From positions 62,001 to 126,000 of the forward strand of contig NZ_LZMH01000010.1 in assembly GCF_001673635.1 (NCBI RefSeq): a stretch of 64,000 nucleotides of DNA. The letters are read 5' to 3'. This DNA comes from Mycobacterium asiaticum. Its GTDB lineage: Bacteria > Actinomycetota > Actinomycetes > Mycobacteriales > Mycobacteriaceae. Positions 51,941 through 60,227 of the stretch are shown in pieces. The position numbers and the translations under genes are program-made. Each line of letters opens with the position of its first letter. The stretch's first letter is position 1. Under the pieces are notes generated by a model that saw only the letters and a list, made by a program, of their open reading frames with translations, was not told where the DNA came from and searched no databases.

Positions 51941-52917
51941 AGAAACTGGTCATCGGCGCCAGCGGGTTTGTGGGCTCGCACGTCACTCGCCAATTGGTGG
52001 CAGCCGGCGAAGACGTGCGGGTGATGATCCGCAAGACCAGCGCGACAAGAGGATTCGATGACCTACCCGTCGAACGCTGCTATGGCGACATCTTCGACGT
52101 CGCGGCGTTGCGCGCAGCGATGACCGGTTGTGACGTCGTGTATTACTGCGTGGTCGACGCGCGGATGTGGCTACGTGACCCGGCACCGTTGTTCCGCACC
52201 AACGTCGAGGGTCTGCGGCACGTGCTCGACGCCGCGCTCGGCGCGGACTTGCGGAAATTCGTATTCACCAGCAGCACCGGGACACTGGCGATCAACGACC
52301 GCCGGCCGGTCACCGAGGACGATCCGCACAACTGGAATGACGGCGGCGCCTACATCGAATCGCGCATCGCCGCCGAAGACCTCGTCCTGCGGTACGCACG
52401 CGAGCACGGGCTGCCGGCGGTCGCGATGTGCATCTCGACAACCTATGGCCCGCTGGACTGGGCGCCGACACCGCACGGCGGCCTGCTCGCCCGCGTCGCC
52501 AACGGCCGGTTCCCGTTCTACCTGGGCTTCTCCTCCGAGGTCGTCGGGATCGAGGATGCCGCGCGCGCAATGCTTCTGGCGGCAGACAAGGGACGCGCCG
52601 GCGAGCGTTACATCGTCTCCGACCGATACATGAGCACCAAGGAGTTGCACGAGATCGCCGCCCGCGCGGTCGGACGGCGTCCACCGCGCATCCCAATCCC
52701 GATGGCTGTCCTCCGCGGTGCGGCGCGGGCGAACGACTTCGCCGCCGGTGTGCTGAATCGCGACCTACCCTTCGCCTACGTCGGGGCGCGCATGGCCGAA
52801 CTGATGTCCCCGTTGGACCATGGCAAGGCCCAACGCGAACTTGGCTGGAAACCCGAGCCTGTCGAGGAATCGATCCGCAAGGCGGCGCGGTTTTTCACCG
52901 GCCAGTCAGCTGAGTAG
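51937..52917 (+). CDS. NAD-dependent epimerase/dehydratase, 3-beta-HSD or flavonol-reductase-like
   Basis: The 326-aa extended SDR has IGASGFVGSHV (about 5-15), TSSTGTLAI and the Tyr/Lys pair as YIESRIAAE with a variant lysine position (R replaces K), so activity may be altered. The substrate lid region LVIS... and the C-terminal LGWKPEPVEESIRKAA are typical. ATG at 51937 overlaps the previous stop by 4 nt. Third gene of the SnoaL operon. Confidence 0.8.
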   Translation: MKKLVIGASGFVGSHVTRQLVAAGEDVRVMIRKTSATRGFDDLPVERCYGDIFDVAALRAAMTGCDVVYYCVVDARMWLRDPAPLFRTNVEGLRHVLDAALGADLRKFVFTSSTGTLAINDRRPVTEDDPHNWNDGGAYIESRIAAEDLVLRYAREHGLPAVAMCISTTYGPLDWAPTPHGGLLARVANGRFPFYLGFSSEVVGIEDAARAMLLAADKGRAGERYIVSDRYMSTKELHEIAARAVGRRPPRIPIPMAVLRGAARANDFAAGVLNRDLPFAYVGARMAELMSPLDHGKAQRELGWKPEPVEESIRKAARFFTGQSAE

Positions 52918-53178
52918 CTCGGTGGCAAGCCGGTCCCAGCGGTCGAGGTTGACCGCCTCGGCGAGGGGACGACGCCGGACCGGCCCGTAATTGCCCTTGG
53001 GCCAGCCGACGACGATGTGGCCTGCCAGCATCCAATCGTCCGGCACGCCAACGGCTTCCCGCAGCAGTGGCTCGCCGCCGTAGGACGCCCAGCTGGTCAT
53101 GCACGCACCCAGCCCCTGGGCGCGCGCCGCCAGCAGAAAGTTCTGCATGGCCGGGAAGATCGACCCGCCCAGGGTCAT
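52906..53178 (-). pseudogene. Nitroreductase-family remnant, N-terminal half missing
   Basis: The minus-strand frame encodes only the C-terminal half of a nitroreductase (MTLGGSIFPAMQNFLLAARAQGLGACMTSWASYGGEPLLREA, then LAGHIVVGWPKGNYGPVRRRP). The FMN-binding N-terminal half of about 100 residues is absent: upstream sequence to 53266 gives no homologous frame. A longer frame to 53226 adds only unrelated residues. The APH-like gene begins 88 nt away. Therefore I call it a truncated pseudogene. Its 3' end overlaps the previous gene by 12 nt. Confidence 0.7.
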
Positions 53179-53266
53179 CACGCTCCTTCCCCAGCGTGAC
53201 AATATTCGCCAAATATGTAAAGTCAATGGCCACGCAGCAGCCCGTCGTCAGCCAGGATGAATCGTT

Positions 53267-54406
53267 ATGAAAAAGCACCTCATGCAAGCCCTTTCGGTCG
53301 CCCGACTGGCCGCGCACCTGGGCCGCGGGGTGGGCCGGGTGGCGACCGACGCGGTGGTCGGAAGCCGTGGGCGACTGCCGCGCACCGTCGACGGCCTCGA
53401 TGCCGCCGCACTCTCCGCGGCAATGGGCGCCACCGTGACCGGCGTGGAGATCCTGGACAGCGACGCCGGAACATCCTCACGCGCCTGGCTGCGGTTGTCC
53501 GGCAGTGACGTCGCAGAGGGTGTCCCGGCGACGGTGTTCGTGAAGCTTTCAGCGCAGACGGCCGCGACCCGCCTGATGGGCGAACTCGGCCGGCTCGGCC
53601 ATACCGAAGTGCGGTTCTACCGCGACCTGGCTCCCGCACTGACCGGGCTCCCCAAGGCTTACGGCGCCGCATTCGATCCGCGGACCGGCCGCTACCTGCT
53701 AGTGCTGGAAACACTGCCCGCGGCCTCCTGCGAATTCCCCGACACCCTGCACCCGCTGTCTGTCGACGAGGCCGGCCTGATCGTCGAGCTGCTGGCCCGA
53801 CTACACGCCACCTGGTGGGGACGACCACCGCGTTGGCTTTACACCCCGTCGGGCGACGCCACCTCCCTGCTGACCGGCGCGCTGATGAACGCCTCGATCA
53901 AACGCCTCGCCGAGCGGACCGACGCCCCCGTGGACACCCCCGATCGACAGGGCCGCTTCATCGCCGCCAACTACCGCGCGGTCGCCGCACTGATCGACAC
54001 GCCCCCGCACACCGTGATGCACGGCGATGCACACCCCGGCAACGTCTACTTCCGGGACGGCAGGCCGGGCTTGCTGGACTGGCAGGCGGTGCGGCGCGGG
54101 CACCCGTCGCGCGAACTGGCCTACACGCTGGTCACCAGCCTGACCCCGGAAGACCGGCGGGTCGCCCAGCGTGACCTGCTCGGCGTCTACCGGCGCGCCC
54201 TGGCCGCCGCGGGCGGACCCGAGCTGGACGGTGACGACTTCTATCGACGCTACCGGCAGGGCGCGTTGTACGCCTATGTCGCCGCGCTGATCACCGCCGG
54301 GATGGGCGGGATGCAGGACGACGCCATCGCAATGGAAGGCCTGCGACGCGGCGTCACCGCGCTCGAAGATCTGGAAACGGTTGCGGCGCTGCGCACTTCG
54401 CTCTGA
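53267..54406 (+). CDS. APH-fold phosphotransferase/kinase-like protein
   Basis: The 379-aa protein has the aminoglycoside phosphotransferase fold: a nucleotide lysine (VFVKLSAQ), HTEVRFYRDL, the catalytic loop VMHGDAHPGNVYF (about 247-259) and the metal-binding LLDWQAV. Mycobacterial relatives in lipid clusters probably phosphorylate alcohols or small molecules, and antibiotic resistance is not implied. A conventional ATG at 53267 was used, with AGGA about 12-15 nt upstream. Confidence 0.85.
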   Translation: MKKHLMQALSVARLAAHLGRGVGRVATDAVVGSRGRLPRTVDGLDAAALSAAMGATVTGVEILDSDAGTSSRAWLRLSGSDVAEGVPATVFVKLSAQTAATRLMGELGRLGHTEVRFYRDLAPALTGLPKAYGAAFDPRTGRYLLVLETLPAASCEFPDTLHPLSVDEAGLIVELLARLHATWWGRPPRWLYTPSGDATSLLTGALMNASIKRLAERTDAPVDTPDRQGRFIAANYRAVAALIDTPPHTVMHGDAHPGNVYFRDGRPGLLDWQAVRRGHPSRELAYTLVTSLTPEDRRVAQRDLLGVYRRALAAAGGPELDGDDFYRRYRQGALYAYVAALITAGMGGMQDDAIAMEGLRRGVTALEDLETVAALRTSL

Positions 54407-54458
54407 TTGCCGGTCGCGCAGCGGGCATCGCTCAGGCGGGACGGCTCATTTCAGCTGG

Positions 54459-54495
54459 TATGCTAGAAGGCGCATGTTTCGTTGTTGTAAACATG
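54459..54495 (+). promoter_or_regulatory. Candidate promoter element with CATGTTT/AAACATG inverted repeat
   Basis: TATGCT (54459-54464) is a possible -10. It is followed by CATGTTT (54473-54479) and AAACATG (54489-54495), perfect 7-bp arms with a 9-nt spacer. The site lies 40-75 nt before the DUF4189 gene and could be an operator or a leader-RNA hairpin. Confidence 0.4.
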
Positions 54496-54535
54496 TGCTC
54501 ACACGTATTCGGTCACCACTTTCGAGAAAGGGTTC

Positions 54536-54982
54536 ATGACCATGACGGCACGACAAAGACGTCGCGTCGCGCTTGCCCTCGCAAGCCTGTTAGCTGCCTG
54601 CGCAATGGCCTTCACCCTGATCCATCCGGCCAGCGCCCGTACCCATCAGGCTTTGCCGACCCAGGCGGCCCCCAGCGTGCCGACCGACGCGCCCACAAAT
54701 ATCCCACCCCTGCTCAAGCACTACGGTGCGATCGCCTACGGCCATGACGGCGCTTCCGGTACGGCGCGGCGCCACAAGTCGAAGCTGGGTGCACAGCAAC
54801 TAGCGATGGAGCGGTGCGGCTCTGAGACCTGCACGATCCTGACCACCTTCACCCACTGCGGCGCGGTGGCACACGACGGCGCCGTGTACCACGGCGGTCT
54901 GGGGTTGTCGCGCAGCGCGGCCGAGGCGCACGCGGTCTCCCGGCTCGGCGGCGGCTGGATCGTCAGCTCGGTCTGCAACTAG
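54536..54982 (+). CDS. DUF4189-family secreted protein
   Basis: The 148-aa protein has a signal peptide (cleavage about residue 34, ASA-R) and a C-terminal DUF4189 domain (about 58-148): YGAIAYGHDG, SKLGAQQLAMERCGSETCTILTTFTHCGAVAHDG, with four cysteines plus VSSVCN at the end. Mycobacteria have many such exported proteins of unknown role. ATG at 54536 has AAAGGG 4 nt upstream. It is monocistronic. Confidence 0.8.
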   Translation: MTMTARQRRRVALALASLLAACAMAFTLIHPASARTHQALPTQAAPSVPTDAPTNIPPLLKHYGAIAYGHDGASGTARRHKSKLGAQQLAMERCGSETCTILTTFTHCGAVAHDGAVYHGGLGLSRSAAEAHAVSRLGGGWIVSSVCN

Positions 54983-55098
54983 GCGCTCTAGGCGCCGAGA
55001 GCCAACTCCGTTGCCCGACAGCCTGATCGTCGGGCACCGGCAGCCCGCCCCATTGCCGCTCGCTGGTCCGATCCGGTCCCCTCCTAAGCTGCTGGCAA

Positions 55099-55506
55099 AT
55101 GACTCAGCGGCGAAGGAGAACCGGATTGGACAGCGAGACGTATCAGCGTGGTAGGCAGATCCGCTCCGAGGTGCTGGGCAAGGAATATGTGGACCGGGCA
55201 ATCGCCGACGCCGACGACTTCACCGGACCCCTGCAGGACCTCGTCACGGAGTACTGCTGGGGCGCGGTGTGGGGCCGCGACGGGCTGAGCCGCAAGACGC
55301 GCAGCATGCTCAACCTGGCCATGACCTCGGTGCTCAACCGCCCCCACGAACTGCGGACGCACCTCAAGGCCGCCCTGACCAACGGCGTCACGCGCGACGA
55401 AATCCGCGAGGTCTTCCTGCAGGTTGCGATCTACGCCGGCGTGCCAGCGGCGGTGGACAGCTTCCGCACCGCCGGCGAGATCTTCGCCGAACTCGACGAG
55501 GCTTAG
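55099..55506 (+). CDS. Carboxymuconolactone decarboxylase (PcaC)-family protein
   Basis: The 135-aa all-helical protein has YCWGAVWGRDGLSRKTRSMLNLAM (about 52-75) and RPHELRTHLKAALTNGVTRDEI with HxxxH-like helix (HELRTHL). It is of the gamma-CMD type and not of the peroxidase AhpD type, because the CxxC is absent. In aromatic degradation such enzymes decarboxylate a lactone. It is followed after 2 nt by the dehydrogenase gene. Confidence 0.87.
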   Translation: MTQRRRRTGLDSETYQRGRQIRSEVLGKEYVDRAIADADDFTGPLQDLVTEYCWGAVWGRDGLSRKTRSMLNLAMTSVLNRPHELRTHLKAALTNGVTRDEIREVFLQVAIYAGVPAAVDSFRTAGEIFAELDEA

Positions 55507-55508
55507 CC

Positions 55509-56402
55509 GTGCAGATCGGGTTCGTCGGGCTGGGAAACATGGGCGGCCCGATGGCACGCCGGCTCATCGAGGCGGGCCACGACCTTGTCGTCTTCGACAC
55601 CCACCGACCGGCCGTCGAACGTCTCGTCGCGCTCGGGGCGCAGGCCGCGTCCGCGCCGCGGGAGGTGGCCGACCGGGCCGACACCGTGCTGGCGAGCCTG
55701 CCCACCCCTGCGGTATCGCTCGAGGTGGCCATCGGTGACTCCGGAGTGATCGCGGGCGCGCGGGTCGCGCGTTACGTCGACCTGTCCACGGTTGGGGCGA
55801 CCACGGCGGTACAGATCCACGACCGGCTGGCGCAGCACAACATCGCCGCCCTGGACAGCCCGGTCAGCGGCGGGGTGCGCGGCGCCGAACGCGGAGCCCT
55901 CGCGGTGATGGTGTCCGGCCCGCACGCCGAGTTCGACATCGTCGAGCCCGCGCTCGAAACCCTCGGCCGGCCGTTCTACGTGGGCGACAAACCGGGTTCG
56001 GCGCAGACCATGAAGCTGGCGAACAACATCCTGGCGGCCAACGTGCTGGCCGCCACGGCGGAAGTCGTCGTCATGGGCGTCAAAGCCGGCCTGGACCCGG
56101 CGGTGATGATCGACGTGCTTAATGCCGGCTCCGGCGCCACCAGTGCCAGCCGGGACAAGTTTCCCCGGGCGATCCTGCCGCGAACCTTCGACTACGGGTT
56201 CGCGACGGGCCTGATGGTCAAGGACGTGCGGCTGTACCTCGAGCAGGCCAGGGCACTGGGTGTTCCGGTCGAGATAGCCGACACCGTCGGGCGGATCTGG
56301 GAGGCCGCGGCGCAAGAACAGGGCCCCGACGCGGACTTCACCACCGTGATCAAGCCGTTCGAAAAGGCCGCCGGCGTGGTCGTGCGACCCGGCGCCACGT
56401 AG
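55509..56402 (+). CDS. 3-hydroxyisobutyrate dehydrogenase-family beta-hydroxyacid dehydrogenase
   Basis: The 297-aa protein has a Rossmann start VQIGFVGLGNMGGPMARRL (GxGxxG), DSPVSGGVRGAERGAL (substrate-binding) and the catalytic lysine in KLANNILAANV (about 168). The family oxidises beta-hydroxy acids with NAD(P). GTG at 55509 lies 3 nt after the CMD stop, so the pair is an operon. The longer frame from 55269 runs over the CMD gene and is a shadow. Confidence 0.87.
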   Translation: MQIGFVGLGNMGGPMARRLIEAGHDLVVFDTHRPAVERLVALGAQAASAPREVADRADTVLASLPTPAVSLEVAIGDSGVIAGARVARYVDLSTVGATTAVQIHDRLAQHNIAALDSPVSGGVRGAERGALAVMVSGPHAEFDIVEPALETLGRPFYVGDKPGSAQTMKLANNILAANVLAATAEVVVMGVKAGLDPAVMIDVLNAGSGATSASRDKFPRAILPRTFDYGFATGLMVKDVRLYLEQARALGVPVEIADTVGRIWEAAAQEQGPDADFTTVIKPFEKAAGVVVRPGAT

Positions 56403-56497
56403 TGCCCCGACCGCCGAACGTGGGCCGTATGTACGCCGCGATGCGAGATCGCGTACCGGAGCCCCACACTCGACGCCACAGTGTTACAACCAAGCCG

Positions 56498-56512
56498 GAG
56501 AATGTTATTATC
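56498..56512. promoter_or_regulatory. Operator GAGAAT-GTT-ATTATC in a 21-bp palindrome
   Basis: It matches the recurrent operator at 11 of 12 arm positions, and the symmetry extends to CCGG on both sides (56495-56515). It lies about 155 nt upstream of the amidohydrolase-Rieske operon, in the 267-nt gap after the HIBADH-like gene. The rest of that gap shows no gene. Confidence 0.65.
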
Positions 56513-56669
56513 CGGAATTAAGAACAAGACTTGCAACCGACTCGGAAAAGTGGCGTTAACCAGGACAGATGACTAACCGAGATGCTTACCGGATATCCAT
56601 TGATGGATCGCCTGGCGAAATGTTAGGTTATCTATCATATGGCCCTGCCGCGGCCGGAGGATGGCGCTC

Positions 56670-57752
56670 GTGATCGAACACTCAGACGGGGTGCGCACGC
56701 CGGTCATCGACGCCAGCGTGCACATCTTCTTCCCGTCCAACAAGGACCTGCGCAGCTTTCTGCGCGAGCCGTTCAAGAGCCGCGGGTTCCCCGACTACGA
56801 GATGGACTGGTACGGCGCCCCCGGTGGTGAGTACGCGCCGGACACCAAGGGACCCGACCGTCAATACCCGGGCTCTGACCCCGAATTCGTTGCGCACGAG
56901 CTGTTTTCCAAGCGCGGGGTCGATGTGGCGGTGCTACACCCGATGGCGCGCGGCATCATGCCCGACCGGCATCTGGGCAGCGCACTGCATGCCGCCCACA
57001 ACGAGATGATGGTGTCGCGTTGGCTGGAGTCAGACGACCGGTTCCGCGGCACCATCCGGGTCAACCCGGACGACATCACCGGCGCCTTGCGCGAGATCGA
57101 CAGGTGGCGCGGGCACCCGCGGGTGGTCCAGATCGGCGTCCCGCTGCAGTCCCGCGAGCTCTACGGCAAACCGCAGTTCTGGCCGCTGTGGGAGGCGGCC
57201 GTCGACGCGAACCTGCCGGTGGCCGCGCACATCGAGGTCGGCTCGGGGATCGCCTTCCCGCCGACCCCGAACGGCAACACCCGAACCTACGAGCAGTACG
57301 TCAGCTTCATGGCGCTCAACTACATCTATCACCTGATGAACATGATCGCGGAGGGCGTGTTCGAGCGCTTCGACGGCTTGAAATTCGTGTGGGGTGACGG
57401 CGCCGCGGACTTCGTGACGCCGTTCATCTGGCGGATGGACACCTTCGGCCGGCCGCACCTGGAACAGACGCCCTGGGCACCGCGCATTCCCAGCGACTAC
57501 CTGCCCGGTCACGTCTTTTTCGTGCAGGGCAGCCTCGACGGTCCCGGAGACGTCGAGTTCGCGGGAGAGTGGTTCAGCTTCACCGGCAAGGACGACATGG
57601 TGATGTTCGGCAGCAGCTACCCGCACTGGCAGTGCGGCGACATCACCAAGTTGCCCAGCGCGTTGTCCGCCGAACAGCGGGAGAAGTTGTGCTGGCGCAA
57701 CGCGGCCGAACTGTACGGGATAGACATCGCCGTCGATTCGGGCGCACAGTAG
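56670..57752 (+). CDS. Amidohydrolase-2 family hydrolase
   Basis: The 360-aa TIM-barrel hydrolase has VIDASVHIF (His-containing metal site), GVDVAVLHPMARG, VAAHIEVGSG and MVMFGSSYPHWQ in the C-terminal position of the catalytic Asp, which here reads SSYPHW (Ser-Ser, and not Ser-Asp), so the metal site may be altered. ATG at 56661 is too close to GGAGG; GTG at 56670 has it at 9 nt and is chosen. First gene of the long operon to the right edge. Confidence 0.83.
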   Translation: MIEHSDGVRTPVIDASVHIFFPSNKDLRSFLREPFKSRGFPDYEMDWYGAPGGEYAPDTKGPDRQYPGSDPEFVAHELFSKRGVDVAVLHPMARGIMPDRHLGSALHAAHNEMMVSRWLESDDRFRGTIRVNPDDITGALREIDRWRGHPRVVQIGVPLQSRELYGKPQFWPLWEAAVDANLPVAAHIEVGSGIAFPPTPNGNTRTYEQYVSFMALNYIYHLMNMIAEGVFERFDGLKFVWGDGAADFVTPFIWRMDTFGRPHLEQTPWAPRIPSDYLPGHVFFVQGSLDGPGDVEFAGEWFSFTGKDDMVMFGSSYPHWQCGDITKLPSALSAEQREKLCWRNAAELYGIDIAVDSGAQ

Positions 57753-57774
57753 AAATGAGGCCGAGGAGGTCGAA

Positions 57775-58920
57775 ATGACGCTCACCCACACGCAGGAACG
57801 TGTCCCGCCCACCGAGCGCATCGCCGTGCGGTGCGTCGACTCGGATGTCCACCCGGTCCCCAAACGCGGCGAGATCATCCAGTACATCCCCGAGCCGTGG
57901 CGCAGCCAGTACTTCCTCACCCGCAACGTGGGTGAGCAGATCTATTACGACGCACCGGATTATGCCCATGCCTATGCGATGCGGGTGGACACTTTCCCGC
58001 CGGACGGTGAATTTCCGGGCAGTGACCCGGACATGGCGTTCCGGCAGCTGATCATGGAAGCCGGCTCGGACATCGCGATCCTGGAACCGGCCGCCTACCC
58101 CGCTCGCATCCCCGAAGCGCAGCACGCAATGTCGGTCGCGCTGAACGACTGGCAGGCAAACCATTGGCTGGACAGTCACAACAACTGGCATCAGCGGTGG
58201 CGCGGTTCGATCTGCGCCGCCATCGAGGACCCCGAAGCGACGGTGCAGGAGATCGAGCGCTGGGCCGGGCATCCGTACATGGCGCAGATCTTGATCAAGG
58301 CCGAGCCGCGGCCGTCCTGGGGAAATCCGAAATACGACCCGATCTGGGCGGCGGCCACCAAGCACGACATCACCGTGAGCTGCCACTTGTCCCGCAGTCA
58401 ATTCGACGAGCTGCCGATCCCGCCGGTGGGTTTCCCCAGCTACAACCACGACTTCATGGTGACCTACTCGCTGCTGGCCGCCAACCAGGTGATGAGCCTG
58501 ATCTTCGACGGAGTCTTCGACCGGTTCCCGGAACTGCGCATCGTCTTCGTCGAGCACGCGTTCACCTGGATACTGCCGTTGATGTGGCGCATGGACGCGA
58601 TCTACGAAGCCCGCAAATCCTGGGTGGAGATCAAGCGCAAGCCCTCGGAGTACGTCAAGGACCACATCAAGTTCACCACCCAGCCGCTGGACTACCCGGA
58701 GGACAAGACCGAGTTGAGTCGCGCGTTCGAGTGGATGGAGTGCGAGAAGATTCTGCTGTATTCCTCGGACTATCCGCACTGGACCTTCGATGACCCGCGT
58801 TGGCTGGTCAAGCACCTGCCCAAAGCCGCGCGGGAAGCGGTGATGTTCAAGAACGGCATCGCCACCTATCACCTGCCGGAGACCGTGCCGGTCCTCGAGG
58901 GCCAGACCCGGGTCCACTGA
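57775..58920 (+). CDS. Amidohydrolase-2 family hydrolase
   Basis: The 381-aa protein has VDSDVHPVPKR at the metal site, ILEPAAYPAR, SCHLSRSQFD and LLYSSDYPHWTFDDP with the conserved aspartate of the C-terminal site. It therefore retains residues that the upstream paralogue lost, which suggests an active partner to a degenerate homologue. GAGGAGG lies 7 nt upstream of ATG 57775. 22-nt gap to the previous gene. Confidence 0.87.
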   Translation: MTLTHTQERVPPTERIAVRCVDSDVHPVPKRGEIIQYIPEPWRSQYFLTRNVGEQIYYDAPDYAHAYAMRVDTFPPDGEFPGSDPDMAFRQLIMEAGSDIAILEPAAYPARIPEAQHAMSVALNDWQANHWLDSHNNWHQRWRGSICAAIEDPEATVQEIERWAGHPYMAQILIKAEPRPSWGNPKYDPIWAAATKHDITVSCHLSRSQFDELPIPPVGFPSYNHDFMVTYSLLAANQVMSLIFDGVFDRFPELRIVFVEHAFTWILPLMWRMDAIYEARKSWVEIKRKPSEYVKDHIKFTTQPLDYPEDKTELSRAFEWMECEKILLYSSDYPHWTFDDPRWLVKHLPKAAREAVMFKNGIATYHLPETVPVLEGQTRVH

Positions 58921-58921
58921 C

Positions 58922-59326
58922 TTGGCATCGGAAGAAAACGGGGCGGTGAAGCAGCCCCGCCTCGCTCAGGGCCGCGAGCATGTCGTTGCCACCGTCGACG
59001 AAATTCCGCCGGGAACCCACAAGCTGGTTCCGATCGGGCGCCACGGCGTCGGTGTCTACAACGTCAACGGCACGTTCTATGCGATCGCGAATTACTGCCC
59101 GCACCAAGGTGGCCCGCTGTGCTCGGGCCGGGCCCGTGGCCTGACCGTCGTCGACGAGAGTGCCGCCGGGGACGCGGTCATGGTCCGAGACCTGGAGTAC
59201 ATCTACTGCCCTTGGCACCAGTGGGGTTTCGAGCTGGCGACCGGCACCACCGCGGTGAAACCGGAGTGGAGCATCCGGACCTACCCGGTCCGGGTGATCG
59301 GCAATGACGTGTTGGTGATGGCGTGA
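58922..59326 (+). CDS. Rieske [2Fe-2S] ferredoxin
   Basis: The 134-aa protein has the Rieske ligands Cys59-Pro-His61 and Cys96-x2-His99 (NYCPHQGG and YCPWHQWGF). The spacing between the pairs is 35 residues, longer than the usual roughly 16-20, owing to an insert with SGRARGLTVVDESAAGDAVMVRD. It is a soluble carrier or a dioxygenase partner. TTG at 58922 is assumed because it starts right after the previous stop, while GTG at 58946 would be shorter. Followed by an overlapping hydrolase gene. Confidence 0.85.
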   Translation: MASEENGAVKQPRLAQGREHVVATVDEIPPGTHKLVPIGRHGVGVYNVNGTFYAIANYCPHQGGPLCSGRARGLTVVDESAAGDAVMVRDLEYIYCPWHQWGFELATGTTAVKPEWSIRTYPVRVIGNDVLVMA

Positions 59327-60210
59327 CCCGGCAGGAGAACCGCGTGTCGTCGATGGAGATCAACGGGGGCAATGTCGTATATGAAATCCTGGGTGAGACA
59401 GGCGATCTCATCGCCCTGACGCCCGGTGGACGGTTTAGCAAGGACATCGACGGGTTGCGTCCGCTGGCCGGCGCGCTGGCCGACGGCGGGTATCGCGTGT
59501 TGCTATGGGACCGGCCGAATTGCGGTGCCTCCGATGTCCAGTTCTACGGGCAGAGCGAATCGCACATGCGTGCCGAGACATTGCACAAATTGGTCACCGG
59601 GCTGGGCTTCGAGCGATGCATTCTGGCCGGGGGTTCCGGTGGCGCAAGGGATTCGATGCTGACCACGATGCTCTATCCGGAAATGGTAACCAAGCTGGTG
59701 GTCTGGAACATCGTCGGCGGCATCTACGGCACCTTCGTGCTGGGTTCCTTCTACATCATCCCGAGCATTCTCGCGGTGCGCGGCACCGGGATGGACGGCG
59801 TCATCAAGGTTGCGGAATGGCGCGACCGCATCGAGGAGAACCCGGCCAACAAGCAGCGCTTCCTCGACTTCGACAAGGACGAGTTCCTGAAGGTGATGCT
59901 GCGCTGGCTCAACGCGTTCGTGTCCAAGCCGGGCCAGACCATCCCGGGCGTCGAAGACGAAATGTTCGACCGCATCAAGGTTCCCACGCTGATCATTCGG
60001 GGCGGCGAGAACGACATGGATCACCCCAAACGAACATCACTGGAAGTCAGCTGCCTGATCAAGGGATCGAAGCTGATCGATCCGCCGTGGCCAGAGGACG
60101 CCTGGGAGCGGGCGTCGGAGGATCGCGCCGCGGGCCGGGTGACGCACTTCAACATGTTCGACACCTGGGTACAGGCGGCGCCCGCGATTCTGGAATTCCT
60201 GGATTCGTGA
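59323..60210 (+). CDS. Alpha/beta-hydrolase (C-C bond or ester hydrolase type)
   Basis: The 295-aa hydrolase has the strand LIALTPGGRFS (oxyanion HGG-like position), WDRPNCGAS and the nucleophile elbow LAGGSGGARDS (Ser104 in G-G-S-G-G). Asp/His candidates lie at RGGEND and FNMF-type C-terminal regions; the catalytic His is not clearly placed (THFNMFD). Related enzymes hydrolyse meta-cleavage products. GTG at 59323 overlaps the Rieske stop (GTGA). Confidence 0.85.
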   Translation: MTRQENRVSSMEINGGNVVYEILGETGDLIALTPGGRFSKDIDGLRPLAGALADGGYRVLLWDRPNCGASDVQFYGQSESHMRAETLHKLVTGLGFERCILAGGSGGARDSMLTTMLYPEMVTKLVVWNIVGGIYGTFVLGSFYIIPSILAVRGTGMDGVIKVAEWRDRIEENPANKQRFLDFDKDEFLKVMLRWLNAFVSKPGQTIPGVEDEMFDRIKVPTLIIRGGENDMDHPKRTSLEVSCLIKGSKLIDPPWPEDAWERASEDRAAGRVTHFNMFDTWVQAAPAILEFLDS

Positions 60211-60227
60211 TGGGTCTCGTAATGCGT

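Noticed and set aside
53267..54406. APH-fold gene as an antibiotic resistance determinant
   Set aside because: The fold alone does not imply aminoglycoside resistance, and similar genes are common in mycobacterial lipid clusters.
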